Positions 42,730 through 51,299 of a DNA stretch of 64,000 nucleotides are shown piece by piece. Numbering within the stretch: position 1 is the first letter of the stretch; each line of letters starts with the position of its first letter. The notes beneath the pieces were generated by a model, which did not search any database, was not told where the DNA came from, and was given only the letters and a program-made list of their open reading frames with translations. A program made the translations under genes and the position numbers. The DNA is taken from assembly GCF_047314965.1 (NCBI RefSeq), contig NZ_JBLBVK010000048.1:62001-126000 (forward strand). The letters are read 5' to 3'. This stretch comes from JAVJUV01 sp047314965. GTDB lineage: Bacteria; Pseudomonadota; Alphaproteobacteria; Rhodobacterales; Rhodobacteraceae.

Positions 42730-43692
42730 ATGACCACACCCACCAACCCGTCTTTCGACATCGCTCATCTTGGCCACGTCGAGATGCTGACCGACAAGTT
42801 CGAAGAGTCGCTCGATTTCTTCACCCGCGTTTACGGGCTCAAACTGTCGGGACAGGATGAGAACTCGGCGTATCTGCGGGCATGGGATGACTATGAATAC
42901 GCGACGCTGAAACTGACGCGCGCGTCCAGTACCGGCGTCGGGCATATCGGCTATCGTGCGGCGTCTCCTGAAGCGCTGGACCGGCGCGTGGCCGCCATCG
43001 AGGCGTCGGGGTTCAAGACGCATGGCTGGGTCGACGGAGACCAGTCTCATGGTCGTGCGTTCCGCTTCGAAGACCCGTTCGGGCATGTGTTCGAGATCTA
43101 TTACGACACGAACCGGCCGGACATCACCGGCGATGAACCCGCGCTGAAGAACATGTCGTCGCGCTTTCATGCGCAGGGTGCCTGTCCGCGTCGGCTGGAC
43201 CACCTGAACCTTTTGTCCGAGGATGTCACAGAGTTCCGCCGATTCATGGAAACTTGCCTTGGCTCGCGCGTGACCGAGATGATCCGGCTGGACAACGGGC
43301 GGATCGGAGGTTGCTGGTTCACGGTCAACAACAAGACCTACGATCTCGCGTGCACCGAAGAGCACGGACGTGGCAATGGCAGGCTTCATCACGTGACCTA
43401 TGCCACCGACCAGCGCGAGGACATTCTGCGCGCGGCAGACATTTTCCTGGAGAATGGTGTCCATATCGAGACCGGCCCTCACAAGCATGCGATCCAGGGC
43501 ACGTTCTTTCTTTACGTCTGGGAGCCGGCGGGGAACCGGGTGGAGCTTGCCAACGCGGGCGCGCGGCTGATCATGGCTCCGGACTGGGAGCCGGTCGTCT
43601 GGACCGAGACGGAACGGAAGAAAGGTCAGGCCTGGGGGCTCAAGACCATCGAGAGCTTCCACACGCACGGCACGCCGCCGGTAAAGGAGTAA
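42730..43692 (+). CDS. extradiol ring-cleavage dioxygenase, VOC type (catechol 2,3-dioxygenase-like)
   Basis: 320 aa. Two-domain VOC protein. The N-terminal domain begins IAHLGHVEMLTDKFEESLDF; the C-terminal, catalytic domain has the iron ligands His (RRLDHLNLL), His (GRLHHVTYAT) and Glu (NRVELANAG), as expected for type I extradiol dioxygenases. It should open a catechol next to one hydroxyl, using Fe(II) and O2. It overlaps in context with LigK- and GalD-type genes that normally follow protocatechuate/gallate cleavage by the unrelated LigAB class. The actual substrate is open. The ATG at 42730 follows GAGAGG. Confidence 0.88.
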   Translation: MTTPTNPSFDIAHLGHVEMLTDKFEESLDFFTRVYGLKLSGQDENSAYLRAWDDYEYATLKLTRASSTGVGHIGYRAASPEALDRRVAAIEASGFKTHGWVDGDQSHGRAFRFEDPFGHVFEIYYDTNRPDITGDEPALKNMSSRFHAQGACPRRLDHLNLLSEDVTEFRRFMETCLGSRVTEMIRLDNGRIGGCWFTVNNKTYDLACTEEHGRGNGRLHHVTYATDQREDILRAADIFLENGVHIETGPHKHAIQGTFFLYVWEPAGNRVELANAGARLIMAPDWEPVVWTETERKKGQAWGLKTIESFHTHGTPPVKE

Positions 43693-43695
43693 GCC

Positions 43696-44367
43696 ATGCA
43701 CAAGGTCGTCCAGAACATCGCTCGGGCCGATGCGGAGGTGATCGCCAAACTGGGACAGGCGGGTGTCGCAACCGTTCACGAGGCGCAGGGGCGACGGGGC
43801 TGTCTCGCCTCCTACATGCGGCCGATCTATCGGGGTGCACAGATTGCCGGCTCGGCGGTGACCATCTCGGCGCCTCCGGGCGATAACTGGATGCTGCATG
43901 TCGCCATCGAGCAGCTTCGGGAAGGGGACATCCTGGTCCTTGCGCCAACCTCACCTTGCGACAACGGTTATTTCGGCGATCTTCTTGCCACCTCGGCCAT
44001 GGCGCGCGGTTGCCGGGGATTGGTGATCGATGGAGGCGTACGCGATGTCCGGGACCTTACGGCCATGGGCTTTCCGGTCTGGTCAAAAGCGATCAGCGCG
44101 GAAGGTACGGTCAAGGAAACGCTGGGTTCGGTCAACGTGCCGATCGTCTGCGCGGGTCAGGCGATCGACGCGGGCGATGTGATCGTGGCCGATGATGACG
44201 GTGTGGTTGTCGTGAGACGCGACGAGGCCGCACAAGTCCTGAAAAGCGCAGAAAAACGCCTTGCGGCGGAAGAGGACAAGCGTGCCCGGCTGGCTTCGGG
44301 GGAACTTGGACTGGACCTTTACGATATGCGAACGCGGCTGGTTGAAAAGGGCCTGAAATATGTCTGA
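43696..44367 (+). CDS. ligK: 4-carboxy-4-hydroxy-2-oxoadipate aldolase / RraA family
   Basis: 223 aa. RraA-like fold with the family metal-binding/active-site stretch GLVIDGGVRDVRDL and TVHEAQGRRG. The length and the C-terminal helical arm (about 185-223) match the LigK/GalC aldolases, which split 4-carboxy-4-hydroxy-2-oxoadipate into pyruvate and oxaloacetate. Its position just before the tautomerase gene supports this. It starts three bases after the dioxygenase stop and overlaps the next gene by eight bases. Confidence 0.88.
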   Translation: MHKVVQNIARADAEVIAKLGQAGVATVHEAQGRRGCLASYMRPIYRGAQIAGSAVTISAPPGDNWMLHVAIEQLREGDILVLAPTSPCDNGYFGDLLATSAMARGCRGLVIDGGVRDVRDLTAMGFPVWSKAISAEGTVKETLGSVNVPIVCAGQAIDAGDVIVADDDGVVVVRRDEAAQVLKSAEKRLAAEEDKRARLASGELGLDLYDMRTRLVEKGLKYV

Positions 44368-45436
44368 TCCCTCGGTCGATGGGATCCCCTGCCTCTGGAT
44401 GCGGGGCGGCACTTCCAAGGGCGCCTATTTTCTCGCATCGGATCTTCCGACTGATCGTTCGGCCATCGATGACATGTTGTTGCGCATCATGGGCTCGCCT
44501 GATGTTCACCAGATCGACGGCATAGGCGGAGCCGATCCGCTGACGTCCAAGGTCGCCATCCTGTCTCCGTCATCGCGGCCCGATGCGGATGTCGACTACC
44601 TTTTCCTTCAGGTCTTCGTCGATCGGGCGCTGGTTTCAGACGCGCAGGGCTGCGGCAATATCCTGGCCGGTGTTGGCCCTGCGGCCATCGAGCTCGGGCT
44701 TGTGTCCGCCGCCGGGGATGAGACCCATGTGCGCATCCACATGATCAATACCGGCGAGATTGCCACGGCGCGGGTTTCCACTCCCGGCGCGCGGGTCAGC
44801 TATGCTGGCGATGCGCGGATAGACGGAGTACCCGGAACCCATGCCGCCGTACCGCTGATGTTCGAGAACATTGCCGGGTCCATGACCGGCGCCCTGCTGC
44901 CGACAGGGAATGCCGTGGACGTGATCGACGGCGTCCCCTGCACTCTGATCGACAACGGGATGCCCTGCGTGATCCTGCGGGCTTCGGATGTCGGGCGAAC
45001 AGGGATGGAAAGCCGCGAGGCCATGGATTCCGATTCCGAGCTGAAAGCAAGGCTGGAGGCGATCCGGCTTCAGGCCGGTCCGATGATGAACCTGGGCGAT
45101 GTGGCCGAAAAGACGGTGCCGAAGATGACGCTTGTTTCGTCGCCGAAGACTGGCGGTACGGTCTCGACGCGGTCTTTCATTCCGCACCGCTGCCACGCCA
45201 CGATCGGTATCTTTGCAGCGGTCTCGGTTGCGACGGCCTGCACGCTTTCCGGGTCACCTGCCGCGTCGGTTGCCGTGCTTCCCGAAGGACAGACCCTTGC
45301 CGTCGAGCATCCCGGCGGCGCGGCGGAAGTGCTGTTGGAACGCGATCACGACGGGAGTGTCCGACGCGCCGGCACACTGAGGACAGCGAGGAAGCTGTTT
45401 GACGGGCGGGTTTATCCCCGGCCTGTGGCCTCCTGA
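44360..45436 (+). CDS. galD: 4-oxalomesaconate tautomerase (PrpF/GalD family)
   Basis: 358 aa. The PrpF-type start CLWMRGGTSKGAYF, the following GGADPLTSKVAI, and FIPHRCHATIGIF near the end are characteristic. In the 4,5-cleavage routes for protocatechuate and gallate this enzyme turns the keto into the enol form of 4-oxalomesaconate before hydration. The hydratase (LigJ/GalB) is not in the window. Overlaps ligK by eight bases. Closes the aromatic operon, facing the capsule operon. Confidence 0.87.
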   Translation: MSDPSVDGIPCLWMRGGTSKGAYFLASDLPTDRSAIDDMLLRIMGSPDVHQIDGIGGADPLTSKVAILSPSSRPDADVDYLFLQVFVDRALVSDAQGCGNILAGVGPAAIELGLVSAAGDETHVRIHMINTGEIATARVSTPGARVSYAGDARIDGVPGTHAAVPLMFENIAGSMTGALLPTGNAVDVIDGVPCTLIDNGMPCVILRASDVGRTGMESREAMDSDSELKARLEAIRLQAGPMMNLGDVAEKTVPKMTLVSSPKTGGTVSTRSFIPHRCHATIGIFAAVSVATACTLSGSPAASVAVLPEGQTLAVEHPGGAAEVLLERDHDGSVRRAGTLRTARKLFDGRVYPRPVAS

Positions 45437-45452
45437 CTGAGTTCTGATGGGC
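45433..45452. terminator. weak hairpin between convergent operons
   Basis: TCTGAT (45433-45438) pairs with ATCAGA (45447-45452) around GGGCCGGG, overlapping the end of galD. No T-tract follows on either strand; at most a weak bidirectional structure. Confidence 0.25.
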
Positions 45453-45477
45453 CGGGATCAGAGGTCCGTGACCGCCC

Positions 45478-46854
45478 CTACCTTGCCCTGTTCTCGCGCA
45501 CGGCTGAAAAGACCGCGAAGATGGCAAGGCAGATGACGAAAACCAGGGCCAACACGCCGGGGATCTTTGGGTAGACTGCTGTTTCTGCTGTGCGCGGAGG
45601 CACGACGACCTGGAACAGGCTTCGGTTGAGCGCCGCTTCCTGAACGGTTGCCGCTTGTGCTTCGATCGCGGTTTTCACGGCCTCCCGCGCCATTTCGACA
45701 TTCAGGCTCGCCAACTCGTATTCGATGAGAATGTTGTTGAGCGGAATGCCGGACGAGCCGCTTGTGGCAACAAGCTGGGACCGCTCTTCGGCGATCTGTG
45801 CTCGCAGGTTGGACTCCATTTCGATAAGGCTGTCGGTCCGGGCTTTGTTCCGGACTCCCGAGACTTCGGCCATCTGGATCTCGTTCTGAAGCTCCTGGGC
45901 CTGGTTTTCGAGATCCTTGATGCGGGCGTAGATGCCTTCAATCCGGAACCGGGGATCGACTTCCTGGTACTTCAATTGCAGCGCAACAAGCGCTGCCTGC
46001 GCCTCTGCGACCTGCTGCTCGGCATTTTCGCGCATTCTGGCCGCCAGCGTTTCGCGATTGTCGAACAGTTGCTCGCCAAGCTGCGAGACCTGAATCTCGG
46101 CATTGCGGAGAACCGCTTGCGAGATGGCGATCGCCTGTTCCTTGTCGGGCGCCCTGACATTCAGCTTCAGAAGGCCACTCTGGACGTCGATGGAGGATTC
46201 GACAAAACGGTCGAACTGCATGAGCTTGCTTTGCGACAAGATCGGGATCGTACGCAGGCGACGGATCGGATCAATGGCGCTGCCGCTGAATTCGGAAACG
46301 AGGCCAAGCTCGATCTCCAGCGAGTCCATCAGCGCCTGGCTTTTGATGTATTCATCCGCCCGGAAGACTTCAGTCAGATTGGACGGCCGTTCCATGCCGC
46401 CCAGGAGGCCGGTGCTGCCGTTCGATCCGGCGTCCGAGGATTTCGTGATCGCGATGACCGACTGAGCCTCGTAGAGAGGGGTTGCAAAGCCAAAAAGATA
46501 GATGGCCGCAGCCACGGTCGGGGCGATGACCATTCTGACGAATGGAGGAACGCGCATGACGCGTTCATATGCACTCCGAATAAGCCCAACGTAGTCCGAT
46601 GGCGAAGCGTCGGGTTGTGTGACCGGTTCTTCGATTGGCTTGATCGGTTCAATCGTGTCGGTTGGCTTTGCGGTTCTCAGGAACATGGGTGCTGGCTTTT
46701 GTTCCACGACTTCAGGTTCAGCCACGCTTTCGACCGGGCTGTGCATGGTGCTTTGACGCGCGATCCGCGCCGCCTTGACGGTCCCGGCAAAGCGCCCTCG
46801 CTCCGATCGCCAGGCGGCGATCCTCGCCTCTTCAGGTGAGATTGCGTCTGTCAT
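45478..46854 (-). CDS. kpsE: capsule polysaccharide export inner-membrane protein KpsE-like
   Basis: 458 aa. The polysaccharide co-polymerase layout is clear: a cytoplasmic N-terminal region of about 100 aa, rich in Pro/Ala, a first membrane helix (VRMVIAPTVAAAIYLFGFA, about 107-125), and a long periplasmic coiled-coil (about 250-385, rich in Glu/Gln/Ala). A second membrane helix sits at the C terminus (LALVFVICLAIFAVFSAV). KpsE/RkpR proteins bridge the KpsMT exporter to the outer-membrane channel. It overlaps the KpsT-like gene by four bases and is the last gene of the operon. The N-terminal cytoplasmic extension is longer than in E. coli KpsE. Confidence 0.87.
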   Translation of the reverse strand: MTDAISPEEARIAAWRSERGRFAGTVKAARIARQSTMHSPVESVAEPEVVEQKPAPMFLRTAKPTDTIEPIKPIEEPVTQPDASPSDYVGLIRSAYERVMRVPPFVRMVIAPTVAAAIYLFGFATPLYEAQSVIAITKSSDAGSNGSTGLLGGMERPSNLTEVFRADEYIKSQALMDSLEIELGLVSEFSGSAIDPIRRLRTIPILSQSKLMQFDRFVESSIDVQSGLLKLNVRAPDKEQAIAISQAVLRNAEIQVSQLGEQLFDNRETLAARMRENAEQQVAEAQAALVALQLKYQEVDPRFRIEGIYARIKDLENQAQELQNEIQMAEVSGVRNKARTDSLIEMESNLRAQIAEERSQLVATSGSSGIPLNNILIEYELASLNVEMAREAVKTAIEAQAATVQEAALNRSLFQVVVPPRTAETAVYPKIPGVLALVFVICLAIFAVFSAVRENRAR

Positions 46855-47540
46855 GTCAGCACCTCATTCGTGGCGGTGCCACGTTCCTGAGCGGCCATTT
46901 CAAGCATTTCCTGCGCGACATCCGGGTCCTCGCAGGGCATCAGGCGTTTGTTGATGAGAACAAAGAAGCGATCGCAATATGCCTTCAATACGCGAAGGTT
47001 TCTGGACAGGAATATCAGGCCGCCACTTGCAAGACGCTCGGAAAGCACCTCGTCGCATTTTGCGCGATCCCGAGGCTCGCCGATTGTGATCACCTCATCC
47101 GCTATCCACATCGACGGTTCCGGGTTCGCCAACGCGCAGGCATAGGCGAGCATTGCGCGCTGCGTCGGCGTCAGTTCAGACATTCTCTTGTTGCGAAGAT
47201 TTTCAATCCCGCAGAACTCGATACAGAACTCCTCTACAGCAACAGACGAAATGCCCAGCATCCTCGAAAAGATGGCAAGGTTGTCCCGGACGCTGAGACT
47301 TGGATGAAGGAAGCCGGCGAAACCGATTGGCCAGCTGACCGGGCAGCCGGCATGTACCGTGCCGAAGTCGGGCTGCTCGATGCCGCAAAGCATCCGCGCG
47401 ATGGTCGACTTGCCCGTTCCCGGTGCAGCCAGAATGCCGGTGCGTTCCCCCAGGCGGAAGGTTGCGGTCGCGTCCTCGAGAATGGGATCGCGTCGTGCGA
47501 AGCCGGGTTTCAGGATTGTCACATTATCGAGCGCGATCAT
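46851..47540 (-). CDS. kpsT: KpsT-like capsule ABC transporter ATP-binding protein, atypical
   Basis: 229 aa, the usual length. Walker A is AAPGTGKST (residues 38-46) and Walker B reads MWIADEVITIGE. The signature LSSGM/LSGGQ is replaced by MSELTPTQRAMLAYAC, and the H-loop, normally (V)SH, reads LSRNLRVLKAYC with Arg in the His place. The fold is otherwise that of the ATPase powering KpsM polysaccharide export. These deviations may reflect a divergent subfamily in Rhodobacterales or reduced ATPase activity. Overlaps both neighbours by four bases. Confidence 0.82.
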   Translation of the reverse strand: MIALDNVTILKPGFARRDPILEDATATFRLGERTGILAAPGTGKSTIARMLCGIEQPDFGTVHAGCPVSWPIGFAGFLHPSLSVRDNLAIFSRMLGISSVAVEEFCIEFCGIENLRNKRMSELTPTQRAMLAYACALANPEPSMWIADEVITIGEPRDRAKCDEVLSERLASGGLIFLSRNLRVLKAYCDRFFVLINKRLMPCEDPDVAQEMLEMAAQERGTATNEVLT

Positions 47541-48331
47541 AGTTTACCCCGCATGATCCGGTGACGTTTTGCGAAGCGTTCAAGGGGAATGGAGGCCAGG
47601 TAGAACCCAGCCGCAATCACAAACGGGTACCAGACGTCGGCGAAGTTGGACGTGAAGCCGAGGAAATACGCTTCGCGGATGATTTCGGTGACGTGAAGAA
47701 ACGGGCTGAACCACAGGACATCCTGGATGCGGCCCGGGAGTTCGGCTGCAACATAGAATATGCCGGAAAGCCAGAAGAAGGGCCGCAGGATAAGCGGCAC
47801 CATGCGCGCGAATGTATCGCTCAGTTGTCCGCCATAGGCGACGAACCGTCCGAACCCGCATCCCAGCATCCACGCCAGGCCGAGGCCGAACATGACGCCC
47901 GGCACGGATGAGGGAAGTCCGCTTCCGAAGATTACGGTGACGGCCCCGAAGATCAGGACGGCGGAGAGCATCAGGTTGAACCCTTCGAGCAGCATCGTCG
48001 CCCAGAGGATGTCGTCCTGCGTTACCGTGCGGAAATAGAGCATGTAGCGCTGCGCACTGAGCGTTCTGCTCATCGAGGTCACTGTCTGGCGGAAGAAGAC
48101 GTACGGCAAAACACCGGTCGCCACGAAGATTTCCAGGCCGACATGGATCGGGGCTGTCCTGTCGAGTGCCCAGAAAAGGCCTACGATGAAGGCGATCCAG
48201 ACACTTGGCGTGATGTAGGCCCAAAGATAGCCGAACAGCCCCCCCGCGAAGCGCGTTTTGCGCTCGCGATCGAGCAGGATCATGATTCTGTCGAATGCGC
48301 CGGGTGGTGATATGAGGGTTTGGGTGCTCAT
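47537..48331 (-). CDS. kpsM: capsule polysaccharide ABC transporter permease KpsM-like
   Basis: 264 aa, six membrane segments of the ABC-2 type. The first cytoplasmic part contains MILLDRERKTRFAGGLFGYL, then helices at about 40-60, 64-80 and 110-230. PFLHVTEIIREAYFLGF near the C terminus is the family's conserved periplasmic re-entrant stretch. Together with the KpsT-like protein it exports the capsule or other surface polysaccharide. It lies three bases after the epimerase stop. Confidence 0.9.
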   Translation of the reverse strand: MSTQTLISPPGAFDRIMILLDRERKTRFAGGLFGYLWAYITPSVWIAFIVGLFWALDRTAPIHVGLEIFVATGVLPYVFFRQTVTSMSRTLSAQRYMLYFRTVTQDDILWATMLLEGFNLMLSAVLIFGAVTVIFGSGLPSSVPGVMFGLGLAWMLGCGFGRFVAYGGQLSDTFARMVPLILRPFFWLSGIFYVAAELPGRIQDVLWFSPFLHVTEIIREAYFLGFTSNFADVWYPFVIAAGFYLASIPLERFAKRHRIMRGKL

Positions 48332-48334
48332 CGG

Positions 48335-49351
48335 TCAGACCTGATAATACTCGCGATACCAGTCGACGAATTTCCGGATTCCCGCTTCTACAGGCGTGTT
48401 CGGGCGATACCCGGTAAGCGCTTCGAGTAGGTCGGTGTTGGCCCATGTGGCCGGCACATCGCCCTTCTGCATTTCCATCATGTTCTTTTCGATGGGCTGG
48501 CCGAGAGCCTTCTCGATTTCGCGGATGAAGGTCATGAGCGGGACCGACTGCCCGTTTCCGATATTCACCACGCGGAAGGGCGCAACCGGGCTGAGGCTGT
48601 CACCTGGTATCTGTGTGTCCCGCGCGTTTGTACCTGGAGGAGCCTTGTCGATCAGCAGCCTGATCGAATGCACGAGATCGTCCACATAGGTGAAGTCGCG
48701 CGCCATTTCTCCATGGTTGTAGACGTCGATGGCTTCACCGGCGAGCGCTGCACGGACAAACTTGAAGAGAGCCAGATCGGGCCTGCCGTATGTACCGAAG
48801 ACCGTGAAGAAGCGGAACATCGTCGTCGGGATGTTCCAGAGATGCGCATAGGAATGCGCCATCGCCTCGTTGGCTTTCTTTGTCGCGGCATAGAGTGTCA
48901 GGGGCAGGTCGGTGGCCTGCGTTTCGTCGAAAGGCATCTGCTTGTTGCCGCCATAGACCGATGATGTCGAAGCGATCAATAGATGGTCGATGCCTGCTTC
49001 CCGAGCCGTCTCCATCAGGTTGAAGGTGCCGGTCAGGTTGGTGTCGATATATGCCCGCGGGTTCTCGAGGCTGTAGCGGACGCCTGCTTGTGCCGCCAGA
49101 TGAACGATCACGTCCGGGGTTGCCTCCTGAACGCATTCCGAAAGGAACCCGAAGTCTTCCAGCATGCCGATATGCGCCTGAAACCGGGGGTTCTGGCCGA
49201 GGATGGCATGGCGTTTCTTCTTGAGCGTCACGTCATAGTAATCGGTCAACCCGTCGAACCCCACGACCGAGAACCCTTCGTCGAGAAGGTGGCGGGCGAG
49301 GTGGAAGCCGATGAAACCGGCGGTTCCCGTGACAAAGACTTTCCGGGTCAT
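48335..49351 (-). CDS. NAD-dependent epimerase, UDP-glucuronate 4-epimerase type
   Basis: 338 aa. The N-terminal Rossmann loop is GTAGFIGFHLARHL, the catalytic triad is Ser (ASTSSVYGG) with Tyr and Lys in LYAATKKANE, and NPRAYIDTNLTGTFN fits extended SDR epimerases. The C-terminal half, with RPDLALFKFVRAAL and the RDFTYVDD pattern, is typical of UDP-glucuronate/UDP-galacturonate C4-epimerases. It would supply a uronic acid sugar nucleotide for the capsule. Overlaps the glycosyltransferase by four bases. Confidence 0.9.
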   Translation of the reverse strand: MTRKVFVTGTAGFIGFHLARHLLDEGFSVVGFDGLTDYYDVTLKKKRHAILGQNPRFQAHIGMLEDFGFLSECVQEATPDVIVHLAAQAGVRYSLENPRAYIDTNLTGTFNLMETAREAGIDHLLIASTSSVYGGNKQMPFDETQATDLPLTLYAATKKANEAMAHSYAHLWNIPTTMFRFFTVFGTYGRPDLALFKFVRAALAGEAIDVYNHGEMARDFTYVDDLVHSIRLLIDKAPPGTNARDTQIPGDSLSPVAPFRVVNIGNGQSVPLMTFIREIEKALGQPIEKNMMEMQKGDVPATWANTDLLEALTGYRPNTPVEAGIRKFVDWYREYYQV

Positions 49352-51297
49352 ATGGGCTGCTCGAAGTTGTTGAAAAGTTTTATTGTTCTGTCGAGGATCG
49401 TTCCGACCGAAAAGCGTTCGCGGGACTGAGATCTTGCGGCGGCACCAAGCCGCGCAAGTTTACCGTCGTCCGAAAGCAATTCGAGAAGGCGCGCGTCGAG
49501 TTCGGCTTCGGGCAACTCGGTCGCTGTCGAAAGCAGGATACCGGTTTCACCGTTGGTCACGACTTCGTCTGTCCCGCCGGCCGGGGTCGCAAGAACCGGA
49601 GTGCCGGCGATCTGAGATTCGATCAGAACGTTCGGCAGACCTTCCATTTCGGCCAGGTGCATCAGGATATCGGCGCGATGCATGTAGAAGCCGACATTGC
49701 TGCGGACACCGGCCAGGAAGACGCGATCCGTGAGGGAAAGGTCGTGTATCAACCGCTCGCAGGCCGAATTGAGGACACCGGTTCCCAGGATGACGAAACG
49801 CGTGTCGGGCTTGCTTTTCAGCGCGCGGGCGGCTGCCTCGATCCACTGAAGCGGTCGCTTGTTCGCGTCCATCCTGAAAACGCCAATGACCGTCTTCGTG
49901 CAGGTCTCTGATCGCGCGATCACCTCTGACCAGTATTCCCGGTCCGTATCGTCTCCCTCGGCCGTCAGGTCCGGGATCGCGTTCGGGATCACGATGACTT
50001 TGCCTGGCGGCAGCGAGAGCCATTCCTCGTAAGCGGTCGCGGCTTTCTGGCTGTTCGCCGTGAAGGTGACATGCGGCAGCTTGGCCAAGGCTGCGTAGAG
50101 GACCGGCATTTCGTCACGATAGAAATTCGGTCTCAGGTTCGGAGGAAGGCCCCGGAAAGACGTGACGATGCGGGGGACTCCTGCGAGCACGGCAGCGATT
50201 GCCGATTGCACGATACCGCCGTCCTGCCAGAGATAGGCGACATCGGTTCGGTGTTCCTCGAAAAGCCGGACCAGCTGGCAAGTGTGGCGTCTGATGTCGG
50301 GCGCCAGAAGCTCGATCAGTGCCTTCGCTTCATCGGACAACGACTCCAGATCTGCGGGCGAGGTCTCTGTCTCCTCCGTCATCACACGCGTCGGAACACC
50401 CGCTGCGGCAAGCATGGGAACATAGAAATCGCCGCCGGTGGCGGCATTCGTGTGTTTGACCCAGACCTCGGGCGCCGGGCTGGTTCTGGAGCCTTCGTCG
50501 AGGCGTTTCCTGAGCGCGCAGGCGATCCGGGTCATCTGGCGCTCAGCGCCGCCAGTGCCAAGCTGGCCCGAAAAGAGAACAACGCGATCCGCGCCCGTAA
50601 AGCGACGCGGCGGTGCGGCCTTCGCAAGAATATCGTTGATGATCGAGGGAGTGTCGATGCGGCCGTAGCGGTTCAGTGTCGCTGCGTTGCGTTCGACCTG
50701 TGCCAGAAGATCCTGCGATGCCTTGCCCATGCGGTCCCGGTACGAGACGGACTCCGCTACCTGTGCGGCGTCGAGGAAGCGGCACTGTTCGCTCAGGGCC
50801 TTGATATAGGCCATGCGGCTTCTGCGATCATCCGGGTGCAGGAAGAGGATTGTCTCCATGATCCGGTCGATTTCGTCCCAGGCCCGCAGCTCGCTGAGTC
50901 CGAGAATGGCCTGACAAGCCTGAGCCGGGTTATGCCACGACCGGGGGAACAGTTCCTTCAGGTGCGTAATTCCCGCCTCGACGCGTCCCTCGCGGCGATA
51001 CCAGCGCATGAGCATACGCAGAGAGGTGGAATCCTTGGGGTACAGCCGTTGAAGGTCATGCCAAACTTCGCGCATGCCTGAGCCTGTACGCTGTTTTTCA
51101 AGCAGGAGGCCGCAGGCCACGGCGATGGCCCGGTCCGCCCGGTACTTGGACAGCAGCGGGCGCAGTTCGTCATAAAGATGCCGCGCCGTTCCCGCATCAG
51201 CGATCTTGCGGCTGCATTCGTAGACCTGTTCGGAGAAACCGTCAGGCAGCGGGGCCGCTTCGGGCGAGAAGTTCAGCTGGTCGGAAAGTGCCCGCAT
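49348..51297 (-). CDS. glycosyltransferase (GT4-like) with helical N-terminal extension
   Basis: 649 aa, about 250 more than a plain GT4 enzyme. The N-terminal part (about 1-220) is alpha-helical and TPR-like. The GT-B catalytic half begins near SGQLGTGGAERQMTR. The nucleotide-sugar site includes VIGVFRMDANKRP, and the EX7E-type element is EMEGLPNVLIESQIAG, followed by TPAGGTDEVVTNGE. It should add one of the capsule sugars. It lies two bases after the 677-aa gene, and its start ATG is at 51297. The extension may mediate protein contacts. Confidence 0.85.
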   Translation of the reverse strand: MRALSDQLNFSPEAAPLPDGFSEQVYECSRKIADAGTARHLYDELRPLLSKYRADRAIAVACGLLLEKQRTGSGMREVWHDLQRLYPKDSTSLRMLMRWYRREGRVEAGITHLKELFPRSWHNPAQACQAILGLSELRAWDEIDRIMETILFLHPDDRRSRMAYIKALSEQCRFLDAAQVAESVSYRDRMGKASQDLLAQVERNAATLNRYGRIDTPSIINDILAKAAPPRRFTGADRVVLFSGQLGTGGAERQMTRIACALRKRLDEGSRTSPAPEVWVKHTNAATGGDFYVPMLAAAGVPTRVMTEETETSPADLESLSDEAKALIELLAPDIRRHTCQLVRLFEEHRTDVAYLWQDGGIVQSAIAAVLAGVPRIVTSFRGLPPNLRPNFYRDEMPVLYAALAKLPHVTFTANSQKAATAYEEWLSLPPGKVIVIPNAIPDLTAEGDDTDREYWSEVIARSETCTKTVIGVFRMDANKRPLQWIEAAARALKSKPDTRFVILGTGVLNSACERLIHDLSLTDRVFLAGVRSNVGFYMHRADILMHLAEMEGLPNVLIESQIAGTPVLATPAGGTDEVVTNGETGILLSTATELPEAELDARLLELLSDDGKLARLGAAARSQSRERFSVGTILDRTIKLFNNFEQPI

Positions 51298-51299
51298 GG

